A DNA stretch of 31,527 bases from Nemertoderma westbladi. Lineage: Eukaryota > Xenacoelomorpha > Nemertodermatida > Nemertodermatidae. The DNA lies in NCBI GenBank assembly GCA_032718475.1, contig JAUCBJ010008143.1:1-31527 (forward strand), in the 5' to 3' direction. Shown in pieces: positions 22,180 to 31,527 of the stretch (the stretch's first letter is position 1; every line of letters starts with the position of its first letter). The translations under genes were made by a program, and so were the position numbers. The notes under the pieces are model-generated. The model was not told the DNA's origin. It searched no databases and worked only from the letters and a program-made list of their open reading frames with translations.

Positions 22180-25100
22180 CTGTCAGGTCAGGTCCCCAGA
22201 TCCTGCTACCACTATGGCAGTAATGTGGTACTACCTGTAGCTGTCAGCCCAGTAGGGCAGGCCCGATAAGCATAGCCTATTCATTATCTAGTTGATCAAG
22301 AGTGGGTTGGTTCAGCCCCGTCAACTAAATAAGTCATTGAGGGCTATAGTGCCTAGGGCACCATTGAAGGCAAAGGCTTGATACGCATCTGCATTAGAGA
22401 TGATACAAGCCCCGCCCTGTCTATACTGGATGCTCCTCTACCAGTGTTAGGTAACCTAACCCAGGAGGCACACTTGGTTCAGGGTGTAACAAATGGACCC
22501 CTACAGTCGGCAGCAGGGCTGTAGGCCATGGATAGGCGGAAGGTAATCAACCAACGGCTAGACATGCTGACAAGGTCGGCGGAAGGTAATCAACCAACGG
22601 CGACCTACTGCAAAGACGCTTGTAGGAGTTGCGACCACAAGCGGTTTACTCCCGCAACTGAAAGATATGAATATGAGAACCCTCCAGGAGAAATACCGGC
22701 TCGGTCGTCGCCCGGGTCAACAAGGACCGCGTCCCTCAGTGGTACACCAGGCTGGGGTCGATAAATTGGCTACTGGAACAGAAGACAGAGAAGAAAGAAG
22801 AACCAACCTGTTGAAATGTAAAAAGACACTAAAGATTGCTACAATGAACGCACGCACGCACGCTGAAAGCACAGAGCAAACAGGGTGACATGGTCGCTCT
22901 GGCAATGGAATATAACATCGACATCATCTGCATCCAAGAACATCGGATTTGTCATGAAGACACTGCCATGAAGTACAATGACATTGGAAATGGATGTACG
23001 TTAGTAACAAGCTCAGCAGTAAGAAACTCGGCCAATGCATCAATTGGTGGAGTAGGAATTCTGCTAAGCCCATTTGCACTTAAGACCCTAAACAACATCG
23101 AATCTATAAATTCCAGGGCTATGATTGCAACATTTGATGGGAATCCCAAGACAACAGTTATATGTTGCTACAGTCCAACCAATGCATCAGAGCCAGAACA
23201 AGCAGTCAAGTTTTATGAAGAACTGACTGGACTTATTAAGGACATCCCGAAACACAATGTTAAAGTCATTGCTGGTGACCTGAATGCGCAAATTGGCCCA
23301 GAAGACATCAAGGGTTACACCTATAACACCAGTTCTAACAGAAATGGGTACTTACTTTTAGACCTAATGGAAGAATGTGAATTGATACCAACAAACAACA
23401 CATTCGAAAAGAATAAGGGGAAGCTATGGACCTTTCAATACCCAAATGGAACCAAAGCACAACTGGATTACATCCTTATAAACAAAAAGTGGAGGAATAG
23501 CATGATCAACTGCGAGGCATACAGCTCGTTCAACCTAATTGGTTCGGACCACAGAATTGTGACTGCAGAGATCAGACTCAGTTTGAGAGCCAGCAAACCC
23601 AGGACAAGCAAGCAAATCAACTATGACTGGGAGAAACTCAGAACTGACAATGCTGTAAAGGATGCTTATACAGTAGAAGTTCAAAACCGCTTTGAAGCAC
23701 TTCAGTCAATGGATGAAGACCAATCCACCGATTCAATACACCAGAATATAATAACAGCCCACAAGGAATCAGCTAAGAGGCATATCCCCCAGAAACCTAA
23801 ACGAAAACAGTATGTGCCATGGCAAAACTCTGAGGTTACTTGTAAGCGAGAAGATCTTAAGATAGCCTACAAAGTTAAAACCGAACAACCAACAACCGAA
23901 AACATTAACAAGGTTGAGAAAGCTAAGGACGATCTTAAATTGGCCTACAACATCAGCCAGGAAAAGTACATACAGGATAAAACTGAAGCAATTACAACTG
24001 CTCACATACAGCAACAATCAAGACTTACCTGGCAAACTGTAAATGAGGTATCTGGTCGGAAAAGTTGTGCAAAGGGGCGCCTCAAAGCCGATAGTCCTGA
24101 AGAACGTGTTGGGAAGTGGAAAAATCACTTCAGCAACTTGCTTGGGCAGCCACGAAACATCGAGGTCAGCCCTACAAGGAAAATATATGACAAGACACTA
24201 CCTATAGAAACAGGGGACTTCACACCTGTCGAACTCCAAAGAAGCATTAAAAGCATGTCCAATAATAAAGCGAGTGGATTAGATGAAATCCCAGCAGAGG
24301 TATGGAAAACCGGAGTGCTAAATAGACCATTATTGAATGTTTGCAACCGGATGTTAAAAGGGGAAAAGCCACCACCAATTTGGACTAAAGGTCAACTAAA
24401 GCCTCTCCCCAAGAAAGGAGACCTCGGCATACCAACAAACTATCGTGGGATCTGTCTGCTTGTGGTAGCTGCCAAAATATACAATAAAATGATTCTATAT
24501 AGGATTAGGCCTCACATAGAGAAACTACTGCGTAAGAGCCAAAACGGATTTCGACCAAGTAGATCAACAATAGCTCAGATACTTGCACTACGGAGAATGA
24601 TTGAAGGAATTAAGTCAAAGAATCTCCCCGCAGTCATGACTTTTGTGGACTTCAAGAAGGCATTCGACTCCATCCATAGAGGTAAAATGCTTGAAATCCT
24701 AAGAGCTTATGGAATACCGGAAGTAATTGTTGCTGGCATTGGATTGTTATATTGTGACACAGAAGCGCAGGTACTCTCACCAGATGGTGAAACTGAGTTT
24801 TTCTCAATCCTGGCTGGCGTACTGCAAGGTGACACATTAGCACCATTACTATTTGTAATTGTGCTGGATTACGCAATGAGGACGGCCACAAAGGGTGAAG
24901 ATCTGGGATTCACACTTCAAGAACGCAGAAGTAGTAGATATCCGGCAACTACAGTCACAGACACCGACTTTGCGGATGACATCGCCCTGCTCTGTAATAC
25001 GCTAGCAGATGCACAGCTTCTACTAAATAAAGTGGAGAGGGCTGCTAAGGAGGTTGGATTGCATATAAATGCTACCAAGACCGAATTCATGACCTTTAAT

Positions 25101-25718
25101 ATTGATGGAAACTTGACAACCATTGATAATAATCAACTAAGGAAGGTCGATGACTTCCAGTACCTTGGATCATGGATAGAGAGTAGCAAAAAGGACATAG
25201 AAGTTAGGAAAGCAAAGGCTTGGGTAGCTCTATCAAAAATGGATACCATCTGGAAATCAGATCTCTCCAGGCACCTGAAGACTAAGTTCTTTCGAGCCAC
25301 AGTGGAAAGTGTATTTTTATACGGGGGTGAGACCTGGACACTGACTAAATCACTTGAACAACGAATTGATGGTTGCTACACAAGACTACTAAGGGCAGCC
25401 CTAAACATCAGCTGGAGACAACACATGACAAACACCGAGCTTTATGGTACAATACCACCTGTATCAACCACCCTCCGTGAACGCAGATTAAGATTCAGTG
25501 GGCACTGCTGGCGAAGTAAAGACGAGGTCATACCAGATCTACTTCTCTGGCAACCAACTCATGGAAAGCGTAGTTGTGGACGACCAGCCATAACATATAT
25601 AGATCAACTTGAAAGGGATACTGAACTTGGGAGAAACGAAATTGCGACAACTATGGAGAATTGGGAAGCCTGGAAGGATCTCATTTCCACTGTCCGAGTT
25701 CGCTCGACCTAGTAGTAG
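22180..25718 (+). mobile_element. Full-length RTE-clade LINE (3.5 kb)
   Basis: The element runs from just after the left 131-bp duplication to a TAG-repeat tail (CCTAGTAGTAGTA, 25708-25720). It has one APE-endonuclease plus reverse-transcriptase reading frame and no separate RNase H, typical of RTE elements of 3.2-3.5 kb. Its 5' region (22180-22666) is non-coding and contains a 43-bp-offset tandem duplication (22535-22558 and 22578-22601, GGCGGAAGGTAATCAACCAA plus CGGC). It is inserted in a SINE. The near-identity of its target duplications and the long open frame indicate a fairly recent insertion. Confidence 0.93.
22667..25712 (+). CDS. RTE LINE ORF (APE endonuclease + reverse transcriptase), one 4-bp frameshift
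   Basis: The main frame 22890-25712 (940 codons) contains IDIICIQEHR (endonuclease Glu), CCYSPTNAS, VIAGDLNAQIG (D-x-N, about 127-136), QLDYILI and GSDHRIVTAE (SDH at 219-221). The RT motifs are NKASGLDEIPAEVW, NYRGICLL, NGFRPSRST, FVDFKKAFDS (motif A), GVLQGDTLAPLLF (motif B) and FADDIALL (motif C, 694-701). The C terminus has the RTE-like YGGETWTLTK and RLRFSGHCWR segments. The true N-terminus (KTLKIATMNARTH, the first endonuclease strand with its Asn) lies in the frame opened at 22667. The two frames are separated by one extra 4-bp unit in a CGCACGCACGCACG run (22849-22863); removing one unit would join them. The protein cleaves target DNA and copies its own RNA in place. Confidence 0.93.
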
Positions 25719-25849
25719 TACATGATGCATTTACAAAGGCGGGGTAGCTCAGTTGGTTGAGCACCGGGCCTGCAATCTATTGGTTGTAGGTTCAGCCCCG
25801 CCAGGGTCCACTCAGCCTTTAATCCACTGGGGTCGATAAAATGAGTAAC
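25719..25849 (+). repeat. Right copy of the 131-bp target duplication of the RTE LINE
   Basis: Pairs with 22049-22179. It starts directly after the TAG tail of the LINE and continues without a break into the remaining half of the SINE. Confidence 0.8.
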
Positions 25850-25971
25850 AGTTAAATAACTGGGAGCAAATCTTGGGATAGGAGTAGCGACCACCCCTAC
25901 CCTCGGGTAGCAGCTATCGAAAGAGGAGCCTTCGGGTTTTGCCTCCGGTTTCGGCCGACTGTTTGCTTTTT
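25727..25971 (+). mobile_element. tRNA-derived SINE, intact 245-bp copy as read from the right duplication
   Basis: Head and core as described for the left part, followed by a specific 3' region with a small hairpin (CTACCCTCGGGTAG at about 25899-25912) and a terminal T run (25968 onward) that could be a Pol III terminator. TTTACATGAT follows. Because the duplication repeats the head, the whole SINE can be read here. Confidence 0.85.
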
Positions 25972-25981
25972 TTTACATGAT
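25972..25981. repeat. Right 10-bp target duplication of the SINE
   Basis: TTTACATGAT, as at 22047-22056. Its first bases overlap the T run, so the exact edge is ambiguous by a few bases. Confidence 0.75.
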
Positions 25982-26188
25982 ACTACATTTGTCATTACTT
26001 TATGCCCTAATACATTATTAAATTACATGGTGTTAAGAATTGCATTTACGACAGTAATCAGTGCAAATAACACCGTTAGGCCTACAGGAACAAGAACAGT
26101 GCGCATTCCAGCCGCTAGGGGGCCACTGTACATGTGTAAACATTAAATGTTCTTCCATTTCTTTGCTTTTATTCCGTTTTTTTTCAGT

Positions 26189-26345
26189 TTTTTTACTACC
26201 TAGTATTTTTTTGAAATTATACAAAATAATTGTCAATACATTGATATGTCAGAATTAAACTGGTGCAGAATAATATTAATGGCCAAAAATATTGATGAAA
26301 TTATAACAGTTTAAGCTTATATAAAAATCGTTTCAAATTTTTGGT
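26189..26345. repeat. Direct repeat copy 1 (about 150 bp, diverged)
   Basis: Shares the order CTAGTATTT, AAATTATA, ACATTGATAT, TCAGAATTA, TGCAGAATA, ATTATAACAGTTTA and CTTATAT with 26595-26830. Confidence 0.7.
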
Positions 26346-26594
26346 GCTACTTCGTCATGTCGACACCTCCTACCAATTTTTTACCTGTAAGTTTTTGTGT
26401 TTTTTAATGATTTTTTGATATAGGTGAATGTTCTAGAACATTAGTAGATATATTTTTTATGGTAGCTAGTGTTATTTTTAATAGCTAGTATTTATTGAAA
26501 TTTAAAAAATATGGTATTTTTTTTTATTTTTATTTTTATTGGTTAAGTATTCGTGAACATTACAAGATATAATTTAATAACCTAGCTAGTGTTT

Positions 26595-26830
26595 TTTTTA
26601 CTAGCTAGTATTTCCTTAAAATTATAAAAGAAATTTGTGAAAACATTGATATTTCAGAATTAGGCCTAAACTGTTGCAGAATATATTAATGATCAAAAAT
26701 ATTATATTCGTATTCGTAAATTTTATTTTATTATTATATTATATATTATATTATATTATTAATATTATTCAAATATTATATATTATAACAGTTTACAGCT
26801 TATATTAAAAATAGTTGGATATCTTTTTAA
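26595..26830. repeat. Direct repeat copy 2, expanded by AT microsatellite
   Basis: Same landmarks as 26189-26345 but carrying about 90 bp of extra A/T-only repeat (about 26700-26785). A third partial copy of the first landmark lies near 26465-26500. Confidence 0.7.
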
Positions 26831-27121
26831 ACATCGTCACGTCAGTTTTCTGAATCCAAAATGTCACTGATTGCGATCCAGCTATTATTTTAAGATACCG
26901 GTAATAATTTAGGCTTGTTAACTAACCAACAACACATAGGCCTATACCGGTTCACAGCAACATATTAAAAAAATCAGTTTTAAACACTTTAAATACCTCG
27001 CGAAATACCTAGCTAGTAAGTAAATAATTCACTAGCACCATAAAAATACTAGCTACTACTAGCTAATTCCTTAATAATGTGATGACTTTGATGATTATCT
27101 TACAATCGCATGTTTGTTTTG

Positions 27122-27127
27122 TTTATT
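27122..27127 (-). promoter_or_regulatory. Candidate poly(A) signal for ELP1
   Basis: AATAAA on the minus strand about 200 nt after the ELP1 stop codon. The ELP1-derived pseudogene at 8168-8901 stops matching at about 27168, upstream of this signal, so a different 3' end may be used. Confidence 0.3.
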
Positions 27128-27327
27128 TTTTATAATAATTTATGCGACTGATGATATGCGAGCCAATAAAATGGGTTCAAAGCTAAAGTGAATGTTTAAA
27201 AATAGAAGATGGCGGCTCTGGAAGCACTTATTATTACACAAATATAATAACATCACCAAATAAAGAAGAATTATATAATCTAAAATGTTCAATACCTTAT
27301 GTTAATTAAAGTAATATCCACACTGAT

Positions 27328-30300
27328 TTACTCAAAGTTATGGACTTTCCACAATGAAGATTTACTAAGACTAGGAGGAGTTAGAATACTAAAATCCTCC
27401 CACATAATCGGTAGTTTAGTAGTTTCCGTTTCTCCTTCACCTAAGTAACTATAGGAGCCTTGTTGCTGAGCAACTCGCCCCAGAGTTAACCACAAGTCCC
27501 GCCCCCATATCTGCCTAACTCCTCGACCAATAGAATCCAATAAATCGGAATAAACCCGTTGTAAGTCTCTCCCGGTCCCGGAGAACCCCAACACCAACAA
27601 ACAATTTAAAACATCGCCAACCTCATTCTGCAGACCGGATACACTTTCCGCGATTCGCTTAAGCGCCGCTAGTAGCGCTAAATGCTCGTTGGCGCTGCCC
27701 TTCTTCAGGGAGTGCAGCTTGCGTTGCGCTTTGCGTTGATTTCTCTGGGAATGGCCGGACAACCTGGACCGGAATGAGCGGACACTGGAAGCCGCGGTCC
27801 CGGTCAAACTGGACGTGTCACTGAATCCGTCGCAAACTTCAGCTCCGTCCGTGGTGTCCAACTCGGAAACCTCCAAAGTGCCCAAGTCGATCTCTCCGAA
27901 ACGAGTCACGTGACCAGCGAAGGTTTCCATGTGCTGTTCTATAACGCTACGCAATCCCTTACATGCGGATACTAACTCAACTCCCAAGTGAGTTTCTATT
28001 AAATCCGTCCGGTTGTGTTTGTAGATGAGAGCCACGGCGTCGAACCAAACGTGGCCTTGTACCAAAACCTCCACGGCCGACTCCGGGTCACCCAGGTGCT
28101 GGTCGTAGACGCTCGCTGCGTCGCTATGGTTACCGGACGACGCAAGTCTGTCTGCCAGGCGGCGTAGCAGACCGGAGCGCTGCGTGGCCTCCTGGTGCAA
28201 TCGATGACTGCAGGCCAGGCACATACGGGAGTCCAAAACGGACTCGAACAGAGGCAAACAAACGGAAACGTCGCCGATGTTAAACAACAGTAATGCGGCT
28301 TCACGCTGCCGATTACAGCCAATCAGATACTCGGAATAAGCGCGACAAACCTCCTTATACTCATACGAGTTAATATCGTAAAGAGTCATGCATTCCCGGT
28401 ACAGCTTCCTTTCCTTGGTGAGACTAAGAACCTCTTTGAAGAACTCCGACCCTGATTCTTTGAGATTGGTCAACGCCTTCTGGAATCTCTCGAGTTTGCA
28501 ATCGATCTTGTATCTCCTATAACTGACTCCCAACTCGAGGAAGCCGTTCAATTCCTCCAGGTACTCCCCGGGGTCCATGTGGGAGCGCTCCGCTACCATC
28601 AGACACAGTTGGAGGTCGTAGGTTCCCAAGGCGATCCGGTACAACCGGGATATATCGACGACCAGCAGTACGAACTTCAACGCTTCGACCCAGTCCGTCC
28701 TCAATGACACATCGCAACCGCTAGGTGGAGTAACATCGTCTACAATCTCTACCCCACACTCAATGCTAGTAGAATTACTTTCTGAATTTACTTTCAGTTT
28801 GTAAATTAACTCTAAGACCGACTCCAAGTCAACTTCCGACTGCCGAATATAAGTCATTAATAATGACGTAATCATCTTAGAGTTATTGGTACGTTCTAGA
28901 ACATTTCTAATACCATGACAAACTAAATCTAACTTATTCCCCTGAGTCGAACCCGCTTGTGGTTTCGTTGTCTTGTTATAAAACACGCCGTACATCGTCT
29001 CAGAGGTATCTTCTGTGGAAAGTTCGGATAGAAATAAATTGAGGGAATCAGATGAGTTGAGTTGGGAAACAAACCGGTGGATATTGGAGATAAACAGCCC
29101 CGGGCTGTGATCGTAGAGGATGTTCATGTTGACCCGGTGCTTCCGACACAGACGGAAGGCCGCCTTGTAGTCGGCCCGGTCCAGGTCCGTCTGCAGCGCG
29201 TCTACGATCAGCGACCGCGGGTGTATGACCTCCAGGTTCCCTCGGGGTGCGATCTGCAGCACCACCCTGGTGCCGAGGGGGTCGACGGAGATCAGGAAGG
29301 ATCCGCGCTCGATCCTACGGTCACAGTCCGACAGACCGCCGTCCAATAGCGTCGTTATGGGGACGGACCTAGAAACAGTTCGACACACTGTGTAGGGTGA
29401 CGTCACGCAGGTGAGGATTATAAACTTTGAGTGAAGAAGAAAACTGGTGACGTCATTGGCCACTTTAGTTGAGTTGACAAACAGTTGGCGGTTCTTCGAG
29501 AGTGACAGTAGAATCTCGCCACCTCCTATTGTACAGACTGCGGCGGTTGGGCATAATGACGGTAACCTAGCGACACGACCCTCGTGGTCCAACCAAGGCG
29601 TGGTCACTAAGGTATCCATGGTAATGACCAGTCGCCATAGGTGACCATCTCGCGATTGGGCCACTATAGACCCAGACTGCACATTGCGACTTATAGTAGC
29701 TAGTATGTTAGGGAACTCCTTGGGACCCCAAATAATATCTAAGTGCTGATTGGTTAAATTAATTCGGCAGAAATAAATTAAACTTTTAATTTCTTCGCAT
29801 CGGACCACCACAATAAACTCCAATAGTTGGTGACGTCGGCCCGTTATTAGTAGATGAGTGACGTCATCGGGGTTGTTAACTACGGTGGATAGATCGTGGC
29901 GTGACGTCAGCATTAGGTCACCGTGTTTAGGGGGACCCCTACTGGTGTTGTTGTAGGCATAATAGTAAATAAAGTTATTGGTGCGGAGGGAGATAAAGTT
30001 GTTGTTTGTGGGGGGAGGCGAGAAGGCTATGATAGATACACCGGTGGAGTGATTGTGTGACGGGGTGTCATTGTGTGATGGGGTGTCGCTGTTTGACGGG
30101 GTGTCATTGTGTGACGAGGTGTCATTGTGAGACGAGGTGTCTTTGTGTGACGGGGTGTCATTGTGTGACGGGGTTTCAGTGCCTGACAAGGTGTATGCTG
30201 ACCTTGGTGGCGGGATAGAACATCGAGAGAAAGGGGTAACTAATAAACTGTCACCATCAGTAACAACAACTACGTTATGATCAATAGGTTCCGTGGAAGA

Positions 30301-31527
30301 ATTTATAATATCAAGGTCACTGACCACAGTATATAGGTCATTGACCCCTTGAGATAGGTGATTGACACCAGTTGTTAGAGCATTGCCCTCTGTGCCCTCT
30401 GTAGCAAGGTCATTGACCCCCGTGGTGAGGTCACTGACCCCTGTGGTAAGACCATTAATCCCATTAGCAAGGCCATGTGGTAACCGAGTGTCTGTGGTCC
30501 CCAGACTGCTACAGTCTACTCCCAAGGTCCACTCGTACTCAACAATGCTGCCGGTTACCGTGGCAACCAGTAGATTGTATTTATTCCTCTCGTTCCAGGA
30601 AACGCAAGTGACGTCATTGGGGTAACACAGACTCTGTTTACAGTACCAGTGGTAGTTGTTGACGTACCAGAGTTGAATTACAGATGGATTTACTCGAGTG
30701 GGGTGGATAGATTGGTACCATACAGCGAGTAACGAACTGTCTGAGTTCCACAACAGTTCCCGAACGTGGAACCCGTCGGAACAGAGGTGGAGTCTGAACG
30801 AACCGTGACGTAAACCGTTCCGCTCAAAGAACGCGACTTCCGTGGCGTCCCTTTGGAGGCGCGTCGACGAGATCAGGGCGCCGGAGGGCTTCCACGCGAG
30901 CGGAGCCCCCAGACCTGGGGTCGACTCCGAGGTGGATTGCAGCACGCCATCGCGAGAGTAAACCCGGAATCGGCGGAGAGAGTCGACGGGGTCGACGGAG
31001 GGAGACGACGAAGTACAGCGCGTCGGCGCGCCAAGAGACCCGAGGACGGGAGTCCGATGGGAACGGAGGGGAGCAGGTTCCACTCGGTGCCGAACTCGAT
31101 CCGTTCCGCGCTACAGCCCCCTGTTTCCCCTCGGAACCGTGGAACTGCGTCGCCTTGCTCCCCCCAACCGGCGTTTATCGGAATCTCGCAACCGAATTCA
31201 CTCGGATTCAAATCGAACTCGTCGACTAAACCTTCGAACTCCTGGTTCATCATTATGATCTTCCCGACTGCTGTTACCAAGACGACGATCTCCCGATCCG
31301 GACTCCATACCATCGCGTCCAACCCATCTACGACGCGCCCCCGCCGTCTCTACGCTGTCGCCCACGCATGTAACCAACTCCCCTCCTCCGAACGCGACGC
31401 ACCATCTCCACTCCACGAACTCCAACCCGATAATCTCCCCGTTTTCCCGCTGGAAACCTCGCGAGTTGTTTCAGCGAGTAATCCTCGTCGAGTTGGAACA
31501 AGCTGCATTCCGACTCCAAGACTTTTA
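27328..31527 (-). CDS. ELP1: Elongator complex protein 1 (ELP1/IKAP), 5'-incomplete, no introns seen
   Basis: ELP1 is the scaffold of the Elongator complex, which modifies wobble uridine in tRNAs in the cytosol. The uninterrupted frame 31083-27328 has 1251 codons. Diagnostic segments are GVLQSTSESTPGLGAPLAWK, VNNYHWYCKQSL (propeller), RGNLEVIHPRSLI (propeller-to-helical junction, about 614-626), the alpha-solenoid with EYLEELNGFLE and VYDQHLGDPESAVEVLV, and the basic tRNA-binding segment QRNQRKAQRKLHSLKKGSAN (1113-1132) near the end. Earlier propeller sequence (AMVWSPDREIVVLVTAVGKI, 31316 down; RPRVSWRADALYFVVS, third frame near 31050-31000) is recognisable but lies in other frames. The true start is beyond the window. 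Human ELP1 has 1332 residues and many introns; none is seen here over 3.7 kb. Two in-frame repeat expansions interrupt the propeller. Confidence 0.94.
30049..30174 (-). repeat. 18-bp coding minisatellite in ELP1 (SHNDTP repeats)
   Basis: About seven tandem 18-bp units, GTGTGACGGGGTGTCATT on the plus strand, encode SHNDTP-type hexapeptides at residues 304-345 of the long frame. They replace a propeller segment that in relatives is short. All changes are in frame. Confidence 0.93.
30310..30471 (-). repeat. 21-bp coding minisatellite in ELP1 (TTGVxDL repeats)
   Basis: Degenerate 21-bp units encode heptads of the form TTGVSDL / TTGVNDL / SQGVNDL at about residues 205-258. The frame is kept. They lie between a beta-rich segment (VEYEWTLGVD) and NVVVVTDGDSLLV, so they probably form a surface loop. 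Confidence 0.88.

Larger units (their letters stand above)
25982..27121. other. AT-rich intergenic DNA downstream of ELP1
   Basis: No gene recognised. Contains diverged direct repeats with CTAGCTAGTA-type motifs, (AT)-rich microsatellite at about 26720-26785 and TAGGCCTA octamers. Confidence 0.5.

Noticed and set aside
28517-30625. Several ORFs of 65-107 codons on both strands inside ELP1
   Set aside because: Shadow frames of a GC-richer coding region already explained by ELP1.
30960-31470. Micro-introns explaining ELP1 frame changes
   Set aside because: The breaks need only 1-2-nt shifts at homopolymers; no GT...AG pairs flank missing sequence, and the TTLL1 intron here is of ordinary size.

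Overview
The window is animal genomic DNA. It holds the 3' end of a spliced tubulin glutamylase gene (TTLL1-type), a caspase with CARD-like modules, the Elongator subunit ELP1, a DD41D mariner, an RTE-clade LINE and a tRNA-derived SINE. The repeat-rich, AT-rich intergenic DNA, the frequent octamer TAGGCCTA and the SINE core motif GGGGTCGATAAAATGAGTA suggest a marine invertebrate. The sequence alone does not fix the phylum.

Layout, left to right. 1-1145 is a 33-bp minisatellite cut by the window edge, followed by a heat-shock-element-like palindrome and a TATA box (1151-1207). 1208-3930 has no recognisable gene. 3932-6188 (minus) is a broken APE-type LINE. 6983-7865 (minus) holds the last two coding exons of TTLL1; the 5' splice site between them has been tandemly copied five times as a 51-bp minisatellite. 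8168-8901 (minus) is a decayed copy of the 3' end of ELP1. 9431-15128 is a 5.7-kb foldback element: two long inverted arms built of about 150/167-bp macro-repeats, each containing 20-bp sub-repeats, flanked by a 9-bp direct repeat. 15803-15926 may be an isolated exon.

17503-19097 is a rosa-like (DD41D) mariner with 115-bp inverted repeats and a broken transposase. 19304-20725 is an intronless caspase-like gene with one truncated and one complete CARD-like module at its C terminus. 21402-21433 is a perfect hairpin, and 21544-21961 is a cluster of X-box-like palindromes. 22047-25981 is a nested insertion: a 245-bp tRNA-SINE with a 10-bp target duplication, split by a 3.5-kb RTE LINE that generated a 131-bp target duplication. 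25982-27120 is AT-rich DNA with diverged direct repeats. 27328-31527 (minus) is ELP1, uninterrupted by introns for 3.7 kb, with two coding minisatellites in its propeller region and several frame breaks at homopolymers near the right edge.

The cellular genes (TTLL1, caspase, ELP1) share no obvious pathway. What ties the window together is structural: repeat growth, nested transposition and partial gene duplication, some of it running directly into gene parts (the TTLL1 splice donor and the ELP1 propeller).
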